The notes: generated by a model from the sequence alone, not told the origin. Numbered from the stretch's first letter, positions 8,794 through 18,023 are shown. The stretch: DNA of 50,220 nt from Archangium sp. (GCA_022843845.1 JALHMW010000033.1:1-50220); one strand, 5' to 3'. Translations and numbers: made by a program.

Positions 8794-9423
8794 ATGCGAC
8801 TGCTCCTTCTGCTGTGCGTCCTCTCGACGAGCTGCGCGACGGTGCTCTCGGGAACCCGGCAAGACGTCTCGTTCGGCTCCGCGCCGAGCTCGACGACGAT
8901 CGTCCTCGGCGGCGCGCCGGCCGATCTGCTGGTGAAGGTGAAGGACCTGTCTGACACGAAGGACTTCATCGTGCGGTTGATCAGCCCCGGGTTGCCTGAC
9001 GACGCGCGACGTTTTCTCGAGTCGCTCAACCCTGACGAGCTGCTCACGATGCTGTTCGCGATTCTCAACCCGACGGTCGAGACCTCGAGCACCATCAGCT
9101 TCATGGGGCAGCTGTACGCGCGCACGCCGCAGGTGGTGCGTGACGTCGTCTCGCGGCTCATCTTCGTCGTCGCGGCGGGTGAGACGCCCTTCACGGCCGA
9201 CCTGCGAAAAGGAAAGGAGTACGCCGCCATCGCCTGGTCGCCCGGCCGCCGCGCGCGCCTGCTGGTGGTCGAGACGCGGTTCAACTTCGTGTCCCTCTTG
9301 AACGTCTTCACCCTGGGCCTTGGCTTCGTCGTCGATGCGCTGACTGGCGCGTGGCTGAGCCTGCACCCCACCGAGCTCCGCTGGCAGCTCGACGCGTTGC
9401 CGCCCGCGCCTTCACCGAACTGA
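8794..9423 (+). CDS. Lipoprotein, YceK-like pattern (209 aa)
   Basis: A short lipoprotein signal ends LSTSC. The mature start ATVLSGTRQDVSFGSAP resembles small lipoproteins whose mature part begins with an ATxxxGxxQ-type sequence and a carboxypeptidase-like beta segment. The C-terminal LLNVFTLGLGFVVDALTGAW is a hydrophobic hairpin seen in the same group, usually ending in xxLxPTEL as here. The middle part (DELLTMLFAIL, RDVVSRLIFVVAAGE) is an extra helical insert. Function unknown; probably periplasmic-facing membrane lipoprotein. Confidence 0.7.
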   Translation: MRLLLLLCVLSTSCATVLSGTRQDVSFGSAPSSTTIVLGGAPADLLVKVKDLSDTKDFIVRLISPGLPDDARRFLESLNPDELLTMLFAILNPTVETSSTISFMGQLYARTPQVVRDVVSRLIFVVAAGETPFTADLRKGKEYAAIAWSPGRRARLLVVETRFNFVSLLNVFTLGLGFVVDALTGAWLSLHPTELRWQLDALPPAPSPN

Positions 9424-9427
9424 AACG

Positions 9428-9591
9428 TCACCGCTCGGCGCCAGGCGCTCGACCCCGCGAGTCTTTCCACCGAACTGGGTCGCCAGGCTCGGCCACGCGC
9501 GTCGATTCGCTCGCGAACACCGCGCAGTCCTCCCTCAACTGAACCGTCACCGCTCGGCGACGCGCGGGTCGATGCGTTCGAATACTGCGCA
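9428..9591 (-). repeat. Partial duplication of the 3' end of the glycosyltransferase gene
   Basis: The last codons of the gene at 9547-11334 read DCAVFERIDPRVAER and stop. Past the stop, in another frame, the DNA at about 9490-9540 encodes DCAVFASESTRVAE, and near 9428 a second GAER end appears. At DNA level the motif gtcaccgctcggcg occurs at both 9427 and 9546. This looks like a tandem copy of the gene end that has drifted. Confidence 0.5.
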
Positions 9592-11334
9592 GTCGGCGGC
9601 ACGGCAGCTGAAGCGCAAGCGCCAGCGATCGGGCGGCGCCAGATGACGGCTCTTCGGCCCGATGGCGAGCAGGCGCACCCGGTGCTGCTCGACGAAGGCG
9701 GCGGCGGCGTCGGAGGTCGCGGCGTCGGCCGGCAACGCATGAACGCGGGAGGTCAGCGCCGGCGACCACAGCAGCCCGGGGAACTCGAAATCTTCGTCGA
9801 AGGCGATGGCGTCTCCTCGCGGCACCGCGTCCCACAGCGGTGGATAGTCGGTAGGCCGCCCATGCGGGCCGACGGCGACGCGCCGCGCGTCGTCGCTCAT
9901 CGGCCAATACGTCTCGAGGCTCGGCCCATCGCCCGTCAGGCCGGGCCAGCTCAGCCAGAGCTGCATGGCGCCTGTGACGATGACGGACACGACGACCCAC
10001 CCGTGCCCACGACGCAGCGCCGAGAGCTGCGTCATCGCGAGCACCAGGACCAGCGCTCCAAAGGCGAGCACGTACCTGGCCATCGACGGGTCGGGCGAGA
10101 GCAGTGAGATGCCGACCGCCGCGAGCAGGAGCGGTGCTCGCTTGCGAACCAGCGCGGCGATGGCGAGCGGCAACGCGAGGAGGAACGGCAGGCCCAGCCC
10201 TCCCACCTTCATGTCGAACACCGGTGACGAGGTGATGGCCAGCCACGACACGCCGAGCCGCTCCACCATCGAGCCCGAGGCGCTCGGGAGCGCGGCGCCG
10301 GCGGCGAGCAGCTCGTCGACGTGACGCAGGCCGGGCAGCGTCAACGGGCCGAGCTGAACGGCGACCGGCCAGACCGGGTTCCCGTGCCGCGCGAGCATCA
10401 CCAGGTACATCTCGGCGCCGAACACCGCCGCCACCACCAGGAGCAGCGCGAACGCCGGGAGCTGCTTCGCCCGAACGCAGCGCACCAACGCCAGCGCACC
10501 CAATGCCGCGGCTCCGAGCGGCGCGCTCGGCTTGCTCCCGAGGAAGACGCCCAGCGCGAGCCCGCCGAGCAGCATGGAGCGCCACGACGGCGGCGAGGCC
10601 ACCAGGAAGAAGAGCGCGCCGAGCAACGCCGCCCCCGTGCCCACGTCGACGTAGTTGGTGGGCAGCTGGAGGAAGACGCACGGCAGCGTCAGCCACGTCG
10701 CTCCGGCGAGCGCTGACAGCCTGCTCGTCGCGCCAAGCGTTCGTGCCAGCGCGGCGGTCAGCACGGCGCCCGCGAGGCCGTATGGCAGCTGCGCGAGGTC
10801 GACGAGGCGATCGTCGGGCAGCATCAGCCGCAGCGCCACCATGCCCAGCTCGATGTCGTGCGGGTACGTGCTGATGAAGCGCACGTCTGGCGGCACGCCT
10901 GCAAACCCACCCGACTGGATGACGAAGTTCACGAAGGGCAGGTGGTAGCCGATGGAATCCCACTGCCAGACGGGAAGCAGGCGGGCCGCGACCATCGCGA
11001 TGAGCACCACCGGCACCGTGAGGAGCGCCGCAGGCCACACCTGCGGCCACGTTCGCCACCATGAATCGCCCGGCACTTCGATGGTGAGCGCGAGCGCGAC
11101 GATGGCGAGGCACGCGAACAGGCCGAGCAGCGCGTTGGCCGTCAGCACGCCGAAGGTCCCCAGCACACCGACGCTCGCGTGCACCAGGCCCATCGCCAGC
11201 ACCGCGGTGGCCGCCAGCCGCTCCACGCGTGAGGCGTTCGGCAGCACGAGCCAGGCGGCACCATTCGCGGCGACCAGCACCAGCGGCACGGCGAGCGGCA
11301 ACAGTCCCCACGGTTTCAAGAGGTCGTCGATCAC
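9547..11334 (-). CDS. Polytopic GT-C-type glycosyltransferase-like membrane protein
   Basis: A 595-residue protein with about a dozen hydrophobic segments and a soluble C-terminal domain. The stretch WDSIGYHLPFVNFVIQSGGF in the first large loop fits the catalytic-loop pattern of lipid-linked-sugar GT-C enzymes (GT39/GT83-like), where an Asp in loop 1 is catalytic. A later YPHDIELG is also typical of this bacterial group. The likely role is adding a sugar from a polyprenyl carrier at the outer face of the inner membrane. The GTG at 11334 is taken as the start, though no ribosome site is visible. The 3' end is followed by a partial copy of itself. Confidence 0.7.
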   Translation of the reverse strand: MIDDLLKPWGLLPLAVPLVLVAANGAAWLVLPNASRVERLAATAVLAMGLVHASVGVLGTFGVLTANALLGLFACLAIVALALTIEVPGDSWWRTWPQVWPAALLTVPVVLIAMVAARLLPVWQWDSIGYHLPFVNFVIQSGGFAGVPPDVRFISTYPHDIELGMVALRLMLPDDRLVDLAQLPYGLAGAVLTAALARTLGATSRLSALAGATWLTLPCVFLQLPTNYVDVGTGAALLGALFFLVASPPSWRSMLLGGLALGVFLGSKPSAPLGAAALGALALVRCVRAKQLPAFALLLVVAAVFGAEMYLVMLARHGNPVWPVAVQLGPLTLPGLRHVDELLAAGAALPSASGSMVERLGVSWLAITSSPVFDMKVGGLGLPFLLALPLAIAALVRKRAPLLLAAVGISLLSPDPSMARYVLAFGALVLVLAMTQLSALRRGHGWVVVSVIVTGAMQLWLSWPGLTGDGPSLETYWPMSDDARRVAVGPHGRPTDYPPLWDAVPRGDAIAFDEDFEFPGLLWSPALTSRVHALPADAATSDAAAAFVEQHRVRLLAIGPKSRHLAPPDRWRLRFSCRAADCAVFERIDPRVAER

Positions 11335-11470
11335 GAGGAGGTCACAGTCACCTCGCGTCGCGACGAGGCTGCGTCGCTCCCGTCACAGTCGCGTGTGCCA
11401 TCGACATGTCACCCGATGCAGCGCGATCGTGACGGTGAGCGACGAACGACAGCCCGTACCCTGCGTGTCC

Positions 11471-12586
11471 ATGAACGCTCTCTTGCTGCTGGTGCTCGCG
11501 CAGACCGCCACGCCCCTCGCGAAGAACGTGGTGCTCATCGTGAGCGACGGCGTTCGGGCGCGGGAGATCTTCGAAGGCGCCGATCGTTCGCTGATGGGTG
11601 AAGCGGGCGGCGTCGAGAACGAAGCCGGCTGCGTCGAGAAGTTCTGGCGGGCCGACGCCCGGGCGCGCCGCGAGACGCTGATGCCGTTCTTCTGGAAGAA
11701 GGTCGCGCGAGAGGGCCAGGTCTTCGGAGACGGCTCCCGCGGCAGCCCGATGCGCGTCACCAACAAGGCCCGCGTCTCGTACCCCGGCTACAACGAGCTC
11801 TTCACCGGCGCGGCCGACCACCGCATCGAGACCAACGCGTGGGTCGACAACCCGAACGTCACCGTCTTCGAGTGGCTCAACGCGAAGCCGGCGTTCTCGG
11901 GAAAGGTGTCGGCGTTCGCGACGTGGGCCACCTTCGCGCGCATCTTCGCCGTCGGTCGCTCGAAGCTCGAGGTGCACGCCGGGTGGACGCCGCCGTTCGA
12001 GAACGACGCCGAACGAACGCCGGGGAAGGACCTCATCGATACGCTCCACCGGAGCACCACGCCCCTCTTCGGTGGCAACGCGCTCGACGCGCTCACCTCC
12101 GCCGCGCTGAAGGAGTCACTCAAGACGAAGCGCCCGCGCGTGGTGTTCCTCGGCCTCGGAGAGACCGACGAGTGGATGCACGCCGGCCGCTACGATCTCG
12201 CGCTCGAGGCGCTCTCGCGCGCTGACGCCACCATCGCCGACCTCTGGGACACCATGCAGGCGATGCCCGAGTACAAGGACTCGACGACGTTCATCATCAC
12301 CACCGACCACGGCCGCGGCGGCCTGCCGTGGGAGTGGAAGCACCACGGCGCCTCGGTGCTCGGGGCCGAAGACATCTGGCTTGGCGCCATCGGGCCCGGC
12401 ATTCCACCGCTCGGCGTTCGCTCGAGCACCGGCCTCGTCACGCAGTCACAGGTCGCCAGCACGGTCGCGCACGTGTTGGGCGAAGACTGGCGCGCCTCGA
12501 ATCCCCGCGCGGGCTCCACGCTGCCGCTGTGGCCGCTGCTCGTGTCGGGCCGGCCGTCGCTGACGCTTCAGCGAAACGCGGAGTAG
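11471..12586 (+). CDS. Alkaline-phosphatase-superfamily protein (371 aa)
   Basis: The protein starts with a short signal-like segment (MNALLLLVLAQTATPLAKN). KNVVLIVSDGVRAREIF follows, where the Asp of SDG fits the first metal ligand of the alkaline phosphatase/sulfatase superfamily. Later metal-site patterns are GLGETDEWMHAGRYD and FIITTDHGRGG, with the Asp-His pair at the second site. The usual nucleophile (Ser, Thr or Cys) probably lies in the YPGYNELFTGAADHR segment. Such enzymes cleave phosphate mono- or diesters or sulfates; the substrate cannot be read here. It is divergent from the membrane glycosyltransferase 136 bp away. Confidence 0.82.
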   Translation: MNALLLLVLAQTATPLAKNVVLIVSDGVRAREIFEGADRSLMGEAGGVENEAGCVEKFWRADARARRETLMPFFWKKVAREGQVFGDGSRGSPMRVTNKARVSYPGYNELFTGAADHRIETNAWVDNPNVTVFEWLNAKPAFSGKVSAFATWATFARIFAVGRSKLEVHAGWTPPFENDAERTPGKDLIDTLHRSTTPLFGGNALDALTSAALKESLKTKRPRVVFLGLGETDEWMHAGRYDLALEALSRADATIADLWDTMQAMPEYKDSTTFIITTDHGRGGLPWEWKHHGASVLGAEDIWLGAIGPGIPPLGVRSSTGLVTQSQVASTVAHVLGEDWRASNPRAGSTLPLWPLLVSGRPSLTLQRNAE

Positions 12587-12613
12587 TCGACCAGCGGCAC
12601 CTGACGGAGCGCC

Positions 12614-12811
12614 TCACCCGCACATGACGCATCGCGACGGCCACGAGGGTGAGCCGAGGTGGTTGGCGGCGCAGCTGATCGCCAGAGACGGCGTGTCACG
12701 GGGACCCACGATCTCGACGTCGCTGAGGGCCGCCCGCAAGCGCGGCTCGCGCACGTCGTCGACGCTCCAGAGTCCCCGAACCGCCACTGGCTGGCGCTTT
12801 GCCTGCGTCAC
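12614..12811 (-). CDS. Small ORF coupled to the SDR stop (65 aa)
   Basis: A GTG at 12811 overlaps the TGA of the SDR gene (GTGA), the same junction type as between the two genes upstream. The 65 codons are mostly G/C-ending. The protein reads naturally (LWSVDDVREPRLRAALSDVE and AISCAANHLG) and ends CVMCG. No family recognised. It may be the last gene of this leftward operon or a run-on remnant. Confidence 0.4.
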   Translation of the reverse strand: MTQAKRQPVAVRGLWSVDDVREPRLRAALSDVEIVGPRDTPSLAISCAANHLGSPSWPSRCVMCG

Positions 12812-13626
12812 CGCGTTCCACCTGGCAGCGACTGCTGGTGCTTCGTCATGCCGTGCATCACCTGTGCGAGCGCGAGCGAACGACCCCAACGGGGCAGCAG
12901 GCTCAACGAAGCCTCGAGGAACTTCGACAGGAACCCCGGGCGCACCGTGCTCGAGCTGCCGCCGAGCGCCGCGAGCGTGCCCCGGGCGACCTGCTGTGGC
13001 GTCAGCCCGCTGGTGATGCGCATGTCGGCGCGCGCGCCGAAGCCGCTGACGACGGGGCCCGGCGCCGACGCGAGCACATCGACCCCATGCCGGCCGATCT
13101 CGAGACGCAGGCCCTCGGCGAGCGACTGCACGTACGCCTTTGTCGCGGCGTAGTTCGCGGCTCGTGGAACGCCCTGGAACGCGACCAGCGAGCTGAAGAG
13201 CACCAGCCCTCCACGACCGCGCGTCACGAGCCGGCGGCCGAACACCACCGAGACGTGGAGCAGCGCGCGGCAGTTCACGTCCACCATGCCCAGCTCGGTC
13301 GCGAGGTCGGCCTCGAGCAAGGGCCCGGAGCCGCCGAACCCCGCGGCCGCCACCACCAGCCCGACGTCCAGCGAGGCCGTCGACGCGGCGAGCTGCTCCA
13401 CTGCCTCGCCTGACGAGAGATCGGCGGCGTGCACCAACACCTCAATCGAGTGGCGCTGGCGCAGCTCCACTGCGAGCGCTTCGAGCACCTCCCGTCGCCG
13501 CGCCACCAGCACCAGCGACAGCCCCCGGGCCGCGAGGTCGACGGCGATGGCGCGCCCGATGCCGTCCGAGGCTCCAGTGACGACGGCCCATGGGCCGTAC
13601 CGGGAAACGAAACGCTGCGGGTTCAT
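12808..13626 (-). CDS. Short-chain dehydrogenase/reductase (SDR)
   Basis: A 272-residue classical SDR with the NAD(P)-binding motif TGASDGIG (17-24) and catalytic YAATK, with the active-site Ser in LFSSLVAFQG. The NNAG motif is replaced by VAAAGFGG. The C-terminal part, ending with a hydrophobic-basic segment, resembles the 3-ketoacyl-CoA reductase / HSD-like group in myxobacteria. The ATG overlaps the stop of the membrane protein gene (ATGA), so the two are coupled. Substrate unknown. Confidence 0.88.
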   Translation of the reverse strand: MNPQRFVSRYGPWAVVTGASDGIGRAIAVDLAARGLSLVLVARRREVLEALAVELRQRHSIEVLVHAADLSSGEAVEQLAASTASLDVGLVVAAAGFGGSGPLLEADLATELGMVDVNCRALLHVSVVFGRRLVTRGRGGLVLFSSLVAFQGVPRAANYAATKAYVQSLAEGLRLEIGRHGVDVLASAPGPVVSGFGARADMRITSGLTPQQVARGTLAALGGSSSTVRPGFLSKFLEASLSLLPRWGRSLALAQVMHGMTKHQQSLPGGTR

Positions 13627-14480
13627 GAGGCGACCTCGACGGGGGTGACGAGACGGGGCCCGAACAGGGCGAACGCAGCGGGGAGAAACGACAACGCGCC
13701 GATGACGAGCAGAATGGCTGCGGGAAGGGTGGGCGCCTCGGGGGCGTGGCCCATGAAGACCTGCACGAGCGCCGCGCTGAACGCGAAGACGAGCCCGACC
13801 GTCGCCCAGCCGAGCGTGCGGTTGAGCTCGCGAGCGCGGACACCGCGACGCCGCAGCGCCCACCACGCCACCAGCAAGACCTGGAAGCCGTGAATACCGA
13901 CGGCGTGCGGCAGGTGCAGCGAGCCCTGGCCGATGAGCTCCGGGTGGGCGCCGCCGGCCGTCACCACCATCGTTCCGCGCACCGACATGAAGACGCCCAG
14001 CGCCGACGCGAGGTGCAGGAGCACCAGACCTCCGAGCGCGGCAACGCGTCGGTCAGCCGGCATCGTGCGGCTGCGCTGAATCAGCCACGTCCACCAGAGC
14101 GAGAGGGCCCACGCCGCGAGGATCAACCCGCCCATCGCGGCGAAGATGGCGATGTCGAGCGCGGTGTCCTGATTGAAGTGCGAGACGCGACGTCGCCACG
14201 CCTGCACCGTGATGAGGGCGACCTCGGCGCCGATCAGCCACGCCCACCACGTCGCCGACCGCCGCAGCCGAGCCCCAAGCGCGTCGAGCGCCCACGCGAG
14301 TGACAGCGCCAGCAGCCCACCCGAGACACCGAAGAGCACCGGCTTGCGGAACGAGACCGGCCCCCCCCACGCCGACCCATCGACCCACCACACCGCGACG
14401 TGCACCAGGCCGCTCGCCAGCAGCAGCGCCCCGGTGAGACGAAGGATGGCGCTTCCGGTGTTGCGGCTAGACGGTGTCAT
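13623..14480 (-). CDS. Polytopic membrane protein of unknown function (285 aa)
   Basis: The protein has seven or eight hydrophobic segments separated by short Arg-rich loops, consistent with an inner-membrane protein. Notable stretches are SFRKPVLFGVSGGLL and HLPHAVGIHGFQVLL, each with His or Arg within the membrane. I do not recognise the family with certainty. It heads an operon with the SDR and the small ORF. Its ATG at 14480 lies inside a long inverted repeat and at the predicted transcription start, so the mRNA may be leaderless and repressor-controlled. Confidence 0.75.
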   Translation of the reverse strand: MTPSSRNTGSAILRLTGALLLASGLVHVAVWWVDGSAWGGPVSFRKPVLFGVSGGLLALSLAWALDALGARLRRSATWWAWLIGAEVALITVQAWRRRVSHFNQDTALDIAIFAAMGGLILAAWALSLWWTWLIQRSRTMPADRRVAALGGLVLLHLASALGVFMSVRGTMVVTAGGAHPELIGQGSLHLPHAVGIHGFQVLLVAWWALRRRGVRARELNRTLGWATVGLVFAFSAALVQVFMGHAPEAPTLPAAILLVIGALSFLPAAFALFGPRLVTPVEVAS

Positions 14481-14493
14481 GTGACACTGTCTA
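14468..14493. promoter_or_regulatory. 26-bp inverted repeat, likely operator
   Basis: Arms TAGACGGTGTCA (14468-14479) and TGACACTGTCTA (14482-14493) pair at 11 of 12 positions around a 2-bp centre. The repeat covers the -10 region and the start codon of the gene at 14480. Size and symmetry fit a TetR-family site, but no TetR gene lies in the window. Confidence 0.6.
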
Positions 14494-14516
14494 TGGGGCA
14501 GGCATGACGCTGTCAA
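14488..14516 (-). promoter_or_regulatory. Sigma70-type promoter of the membrane protein/SDR operon
   Basis: On the minus strand TTGACA (14516-14511) is a perfect -35. A 17-bp spacer and TAGACA (14493-14488) as a weak -10 follow. Transcription would begin close to 14480, the A of the start codon, which predicts little or no leader. Confidence 0.5.
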
Positions 14517-14532
14517 GTCGACGTGGCTGTTC

Positions 14533-14690
14533 GTGCGCCTGCACGGCTGCGACGTGGTTCCCCCCGGCGCCGCAGGGGGTTCACCGCCGCCTGACGAACC
14601 TGACTCCATCACGTGGGTCGGTCACGCCACGCACCTGTTCGACCGCGAAGTGCCGAGGCGAGGCGGCTCTCCGGTGAACGGCTGGTCGTG
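14533..14690 (+). pseudogene. Fragment of an MBL-fold metallo-hydrolase
   Basis: The plus-strand frame reads WLFVRLHGCDVVPPGA and then SITWVGHATHLFD. The ITWxGHATxL pattern is typical of the first strand of UlaG/NAPE-PLD-like metallo-beta-lactamase-fold hydrolases. After about 40 codons the similarity stops and the frame runs into the 3' end of the kinase on the other strand. No HxHxDH motif follows. I take it as a leftover of a deleted gene. Confidence 0.35.
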
Positions 14691-14711
14691 GAACTCGAGC
14701 GCCACCGACGA

Positions 14712-16178
14712 TCAGCGCTTCTGCGACGCGAGCCGGTTCTTGGTCTGCTCCCACGTCGCGACGTCAGCCAGCCGGCGGGGGAACTTCGACGACAGCATCG
14801 CGCCCAGCTCGTGCTCCTTCATCGGCGGCACGGTCTCTCGAATCGCCTGCGCCATCTCGAGCGCGTTACGGTACCGATCCTCCGGCCGCTTCTGCAGCGC
14901 CTTCTCGATGATCGCCCACCAGTGGTTGGGAATGCCCGCAGGCCGCGGGAGCGGATCGTTGACGATGCTCTCCATCGTCTTCGTGTCGTCGTGCTGATCG
15001 AAGGCGCGTTTGCCCGTCAACGCCTCGTGGAGGATGAGGCCCACAGAGAACAGGTCGCTGCGGCGATCGATGCGCTCGGCGGTGGCCTGCTCAGGTGACA
15101 TGTAGAGCGGCTTGCCCTTCACGATGCCCGGCAGCGTGACGGTGCGGGCGTTGCGCATCTTCGCCACGCCGAAGTCGAGCACCTTCACCCGCCCGTCGAA
15201 GCCCACCATCAGGTTGTGCGGCGAGAGATCTCGATGCACCAGGCCCATGCTGAGGCCGTCGTCGCCCCGGGCCTCGTGCGCGTGATGCAGCCCCTCGAGC
15301 GCCTGCGTCACGACCGCCGACAAGAGTCCTCCCGGCAGCGGGCCGTGCGGCCAGTAGACGACGTGGTCGAAGTCCACCCCGGCGATCAGCTCCATCGCGA
15401 TGAAGTACGAGCCGCTGGCCTGGCCGAAGTCGTAGATGGTGACGAGGTTGGGGTGGTTGAGGCGCATGCCCAGCTTCGCCTCATCCAGAAACTGCTTCAC
15501 GATGCCGTCGTCGTCGGCGAGCCTGGGCAGAATGCGCTTGAGCGCGACCAGCCGCGAGACGCCGCCCGGGTTCATCGTGCGGGCGACCATCACCTGCGCC
15601 ATGCCGCCGGTGCCGAGCGGGTTGAGCAGCTCGTACTTCCCGATGCGGGCGTTCGGCCTGAAGTCTCCCGCCGCCGACAGCTCGTCGAGCCGCTCATTGG
15701 GCGTGTGCCCTTCCGCGATCGCGATGAACGACAGGATCGCAGAGTCGAACATCTCGGCGATCGTTTCGACCAGCGCCATCACCTGCGCACCGCCGTCGGA
15801 GAAGTGACCAGGCAACACGAAGCCGATGCTCCCGAGCGACAGCTTCCCGATGTCGAGCGCGGCGACGAAGACCGTGCGGTCCTGGTCCATCGAGACGGGC
15901 CCTCGCGCTTCAGCCCAGCGCACGACGTCCGACAACCCGGTGCCCCACGTGCGCGTCAACACCGGCCCCTGCGTGCCCGACACCTGCACGAAGGCCCCCT
16001 GCGCGTGGATCATGCGGGCGCACTGGGTGAGGAAGACGTCGGCCGCGGCCGTCATGCCCAGCTGCCGCTCGACGCAGTCTTCGAGCACCTCGTCCGCCAG
16101 CCGCTGCACGGCGACCAGGCCGCGCAGGAAGCGCACCTCTTCGTCGATGGAGTCGAACTTCAGCGGCGCGCGCTTCAT
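14712..16178 (-). CDS. Ser/Thr protein kinase with N-terminal GAF-like domain
   Basis: A 488-residue Hanks-type kinase. Residues 1-160 form a GAF-like sensory domain. The kinase domain starts at YELLNPLGTGGMAQV (182-196). Key residues are Lys214 (VALK), Glu233, the catalytic loop HRDLSPHN (315-322) with Asp317, DFG (335-337) and SPEQ (361-364). All essential residues are present, so it should be active. No membrane segment is seen, so it is probably cytosolic. It starts 6 bp after the dnaK stop on the same strand. Co-expression with the chaperone suggests a link between signalling and protein-folding stress, which is inference. Confidence 0.93.
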   Translation of the reverse strand: MKRAPLKFDSIDEEVRFLRGLVAVQRLADEVLEDCVERQLGMTAAADVFLTQCARMIHAQGAFVQVSGTQGPVLTRTWGTGLSDVVRWAEARGPVSMDQDRTVFVAALDIGKLSLGSIGFVLPGHFSDGGAQVMALVETIAEMFDSAILSFIAIAEGHTPNERLDELSAAGDFRPNARIGKYELLNPLGTGGMAQVMVARTMNPGGVSRLVALKRILPRLADDDGIVKQFLDEAKLGMRLNHPNLVTIYDFGQASGSYFIAMELIAGVDFDHVVYWPHGPLPGGLLSAVVTQALEGLHHAHEARGDDGLSMGLVHRDLSPHNLMVGFDGRVKVLDFGVAKMRNARTVTLPGIVKGKPLYMSPEQATAERIDRRSDLFSVGLILHEALTGKRAFDQHDDTKTMESIVNDPLPRPAGIPNHWWAIIEKALQKRPEDRYRNALEMAQAIRETVPPMKEHELGAMLSSKFPRRLADVATWEQTKNRLASQKR

Positions 16179-16184
16179 GCCTGT

Positions 16185-18023
16185 CTACTTCTTGGCTTCG
16201 GCGCCGCCCGACTCGGCCGCGTAGATGGCGTCGGCGATGCGGTAGGCGCTGCCTTCGAGCTGCTTGATCGCCGGGCGAATCTTCTCGGGGTCGGCGGTGT
16301 TCAGCTGCTTCTTGAGGTTCTCGAGGTCGACCTTGATCTCGTCGCGGTCCTTCTCCTTGAGCATGCTCGCGTACTCCTCGAGCGAGCGCTCGGTCGTGTA
16401 GATGAGCCCGTCGGCGTTGTTCTTGAGGTCGGCGAGCTCTTTCTTCTTCTTGTCGCTGTCGACGTTCGACTGGGCGTCGCCGATCATCTTCTGAATCTCG
16501 GCTTCGGTGAGGCCCGAGTTCGAGACGATCTTCACCGTCTGAACGCGACCAGTGCCGAGGTCCTTCGACGACACGTTCACCAGGCCGTTGGCGTCGATGT
16601 CGAAGGTCACCTCGATCTGCGGCACGCCACGAGGCGCGGGGGGAATGCCGACGAGCTCGAAGCGGGCCAGCGTCTTGTTGTCGGCGGCCATCTCGCGCTC
16701 ACCCTGGAGCACATGCACGCTCACCAACGGCTGGTTGTCGGTGGCGGTCGAGAAGATCTGGCTCTTCTTGCAGGGAATCGTCGTGTTCTTGTCGATGATC
16801 TTGGTGAACACGCCGCCGGCCGTCTCGACGCCGAGCGAGAGCGGGGTGACGTCGAGCAGGAGGACGTCTTTGACCTCGCCCTTGAGCACGCCGCCCTGAA
16901 TCGCCGCGCCCACCGCGACGACCTCGTCGGGGTTGATGCCCTTGTGGGGGTCTCTGCCGAAGAACGCCTTCACCTTGGCCTGCACCGACGGCATGCGCGT
17001 CATGCCGCCGACGAGCAGCACCTGCTGCACCTGTGAGGTCGAGATGCCCGCGTCTTTGAGGGCGATCTTGCAGGGCTCGATGGAGCGGTCGACCAGGTCC
17101 TTCACGAGGTCTTCGAACGCCGCCCGCCCAATCGTCTCCTGCAGGTGCTTGGGGCCCGAGGCGTCGGCCGTGATGAACGGCAGGTTCACCTCGGTCTCGG
17201 TCGCGCTCGAGAGCTCGTGCTTGGCGCGCTCGGCGGCCTCCTTCAGGCGTTGGAGCGCCATGCGGTCTTTTCGCAGGTCGAGGCCGTTGTTCGACGACTT
17301 GAAGCGGTCGGCGAGCCAGTCGATGAGCTTGTTGTCGAAGTCTTCGCCACCCAGGTACGTGTCGCCGTTGGTGGCCTTCACCTCGAAGACGCCCGAGTTC
17401 AGCTCGAGGATCGAGATATCGAACGTGCCGCCGCCGAGATCGTAGACGGCGATCGTCTCGGCCTTGCTGCTGTCCTTGTCGAGGCCGTACGCGAGCGCCG
17501 CGGCCGTCGGCTCGTTGATGATGCGCAGCACGTTGAGGCCCGCGATGCGGCCGGCGTCTTTGGTGGCCTGCCGCTGGCCGTCGTTGAAGTACGCGGGGAC
17601 CGTGACGACGGCCTCGGTGACGGGCTCTCCGAGGTAGTCCTCGGCGGTCGCCTTCATCTTCCCGAGGATCATCGAGCTGATCTCGGGCGGGCTGTACTTC
17701 TTGCCGCGAATCTCGACCCACGCGTCGCCGTTGTCAGACGCCACCACCCGGTACGGCACCATGCCCGCGGCGCGTTTGGCCTCGGGCGAGTCGAGCTGGC
17801 GGCCCATCAGCCGCTTCACCGCGTACACGGTGTTCTCGGGGTTGGTGACGGCCTGGCGCTTGGCGATCTGCCCGACGAGACGTTCACCCGCATCGGTGAA
17901 CGCCACCATCGACGGCGTCGTGCGGCTGCCTTCGCTGTTCGGAATGACAATCGGCTCGCCGCTCTCCATCACGGCGACGCACGAGTTGGTCGTTCCCAGA
18001 TCGATACCGATGACTTTGCTCAT
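16185..18023 (-). CDS. dnaK: Chaperone DnaK (Hsp70)
   Basis: DnaK is the ATP-dependent Hsp70 of the DnaK-DnaJ-GrpE system. The 612-residue protein starts [16 protein letters not shown], the phosphate-1 motif. It also has the phosphate-2 motif [12 protein letters not shown], the interdomain linker [14 protein letters not shown] and the substrate-binding domain. The C-terminal lid ends SGGAEAKK, shorter and less acidic than in E. coli. It lies 45 bp downstream of grpE and directly upstream of the kinase gene. No dnaJ is in the window. Confidence 0.97.
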   Translation of the reverse strand: MSKVIGIDLGTTNSCVAVMESGEPIVIPNSEGSRTTPSMVAFTDAGERLVGQIAKRQAVTNPENTVYAVKRLMGRQLDSPEAKRAAGMVPYRVVASDNGDAWVEIRGKKYSPPEISSMILGKMKATAEDYLGEPVTEAVVTVPAYFNDGQRQATKDAGRIAGLNVLRIINEPTAAALAYGLDKDSSKAETIAVYDLGGGTFDISILELNSGVFEVKATNGDTYLGGEDFDNKLIDWLADRFKSSNNGLDLRKDRMALQRLKEAAERAKHELSSATETEVNLPFITADASGPKHLQETIGRAAFEDLVKDLVDRSIEPCKIALKDAGISTSQVQQVLLVGGMTRMPSVQAKVKAFFGRDPHKGINPDEVVAVGAAIQGGVLKGEVKDVLLLDVTPLSLGVETAGGVFTKIIDKNTTIPCKKSQIFSTATDNQPLVSVHVLQGEREMAADNKTLARFELVGIPPAPRGVPQIEVTFDIDANGLVNVSSKDLGTGRVQTVKIVSNSGLTEAEIQKMIGDAQSNVDSDKKKKELADLKNNADGLIYTTERSLEEYASMLKEKDRDEIKVDLENLKKQLNTADPEKIRPAIKQLEGSAYRIADAIYAAESGGAEAKK

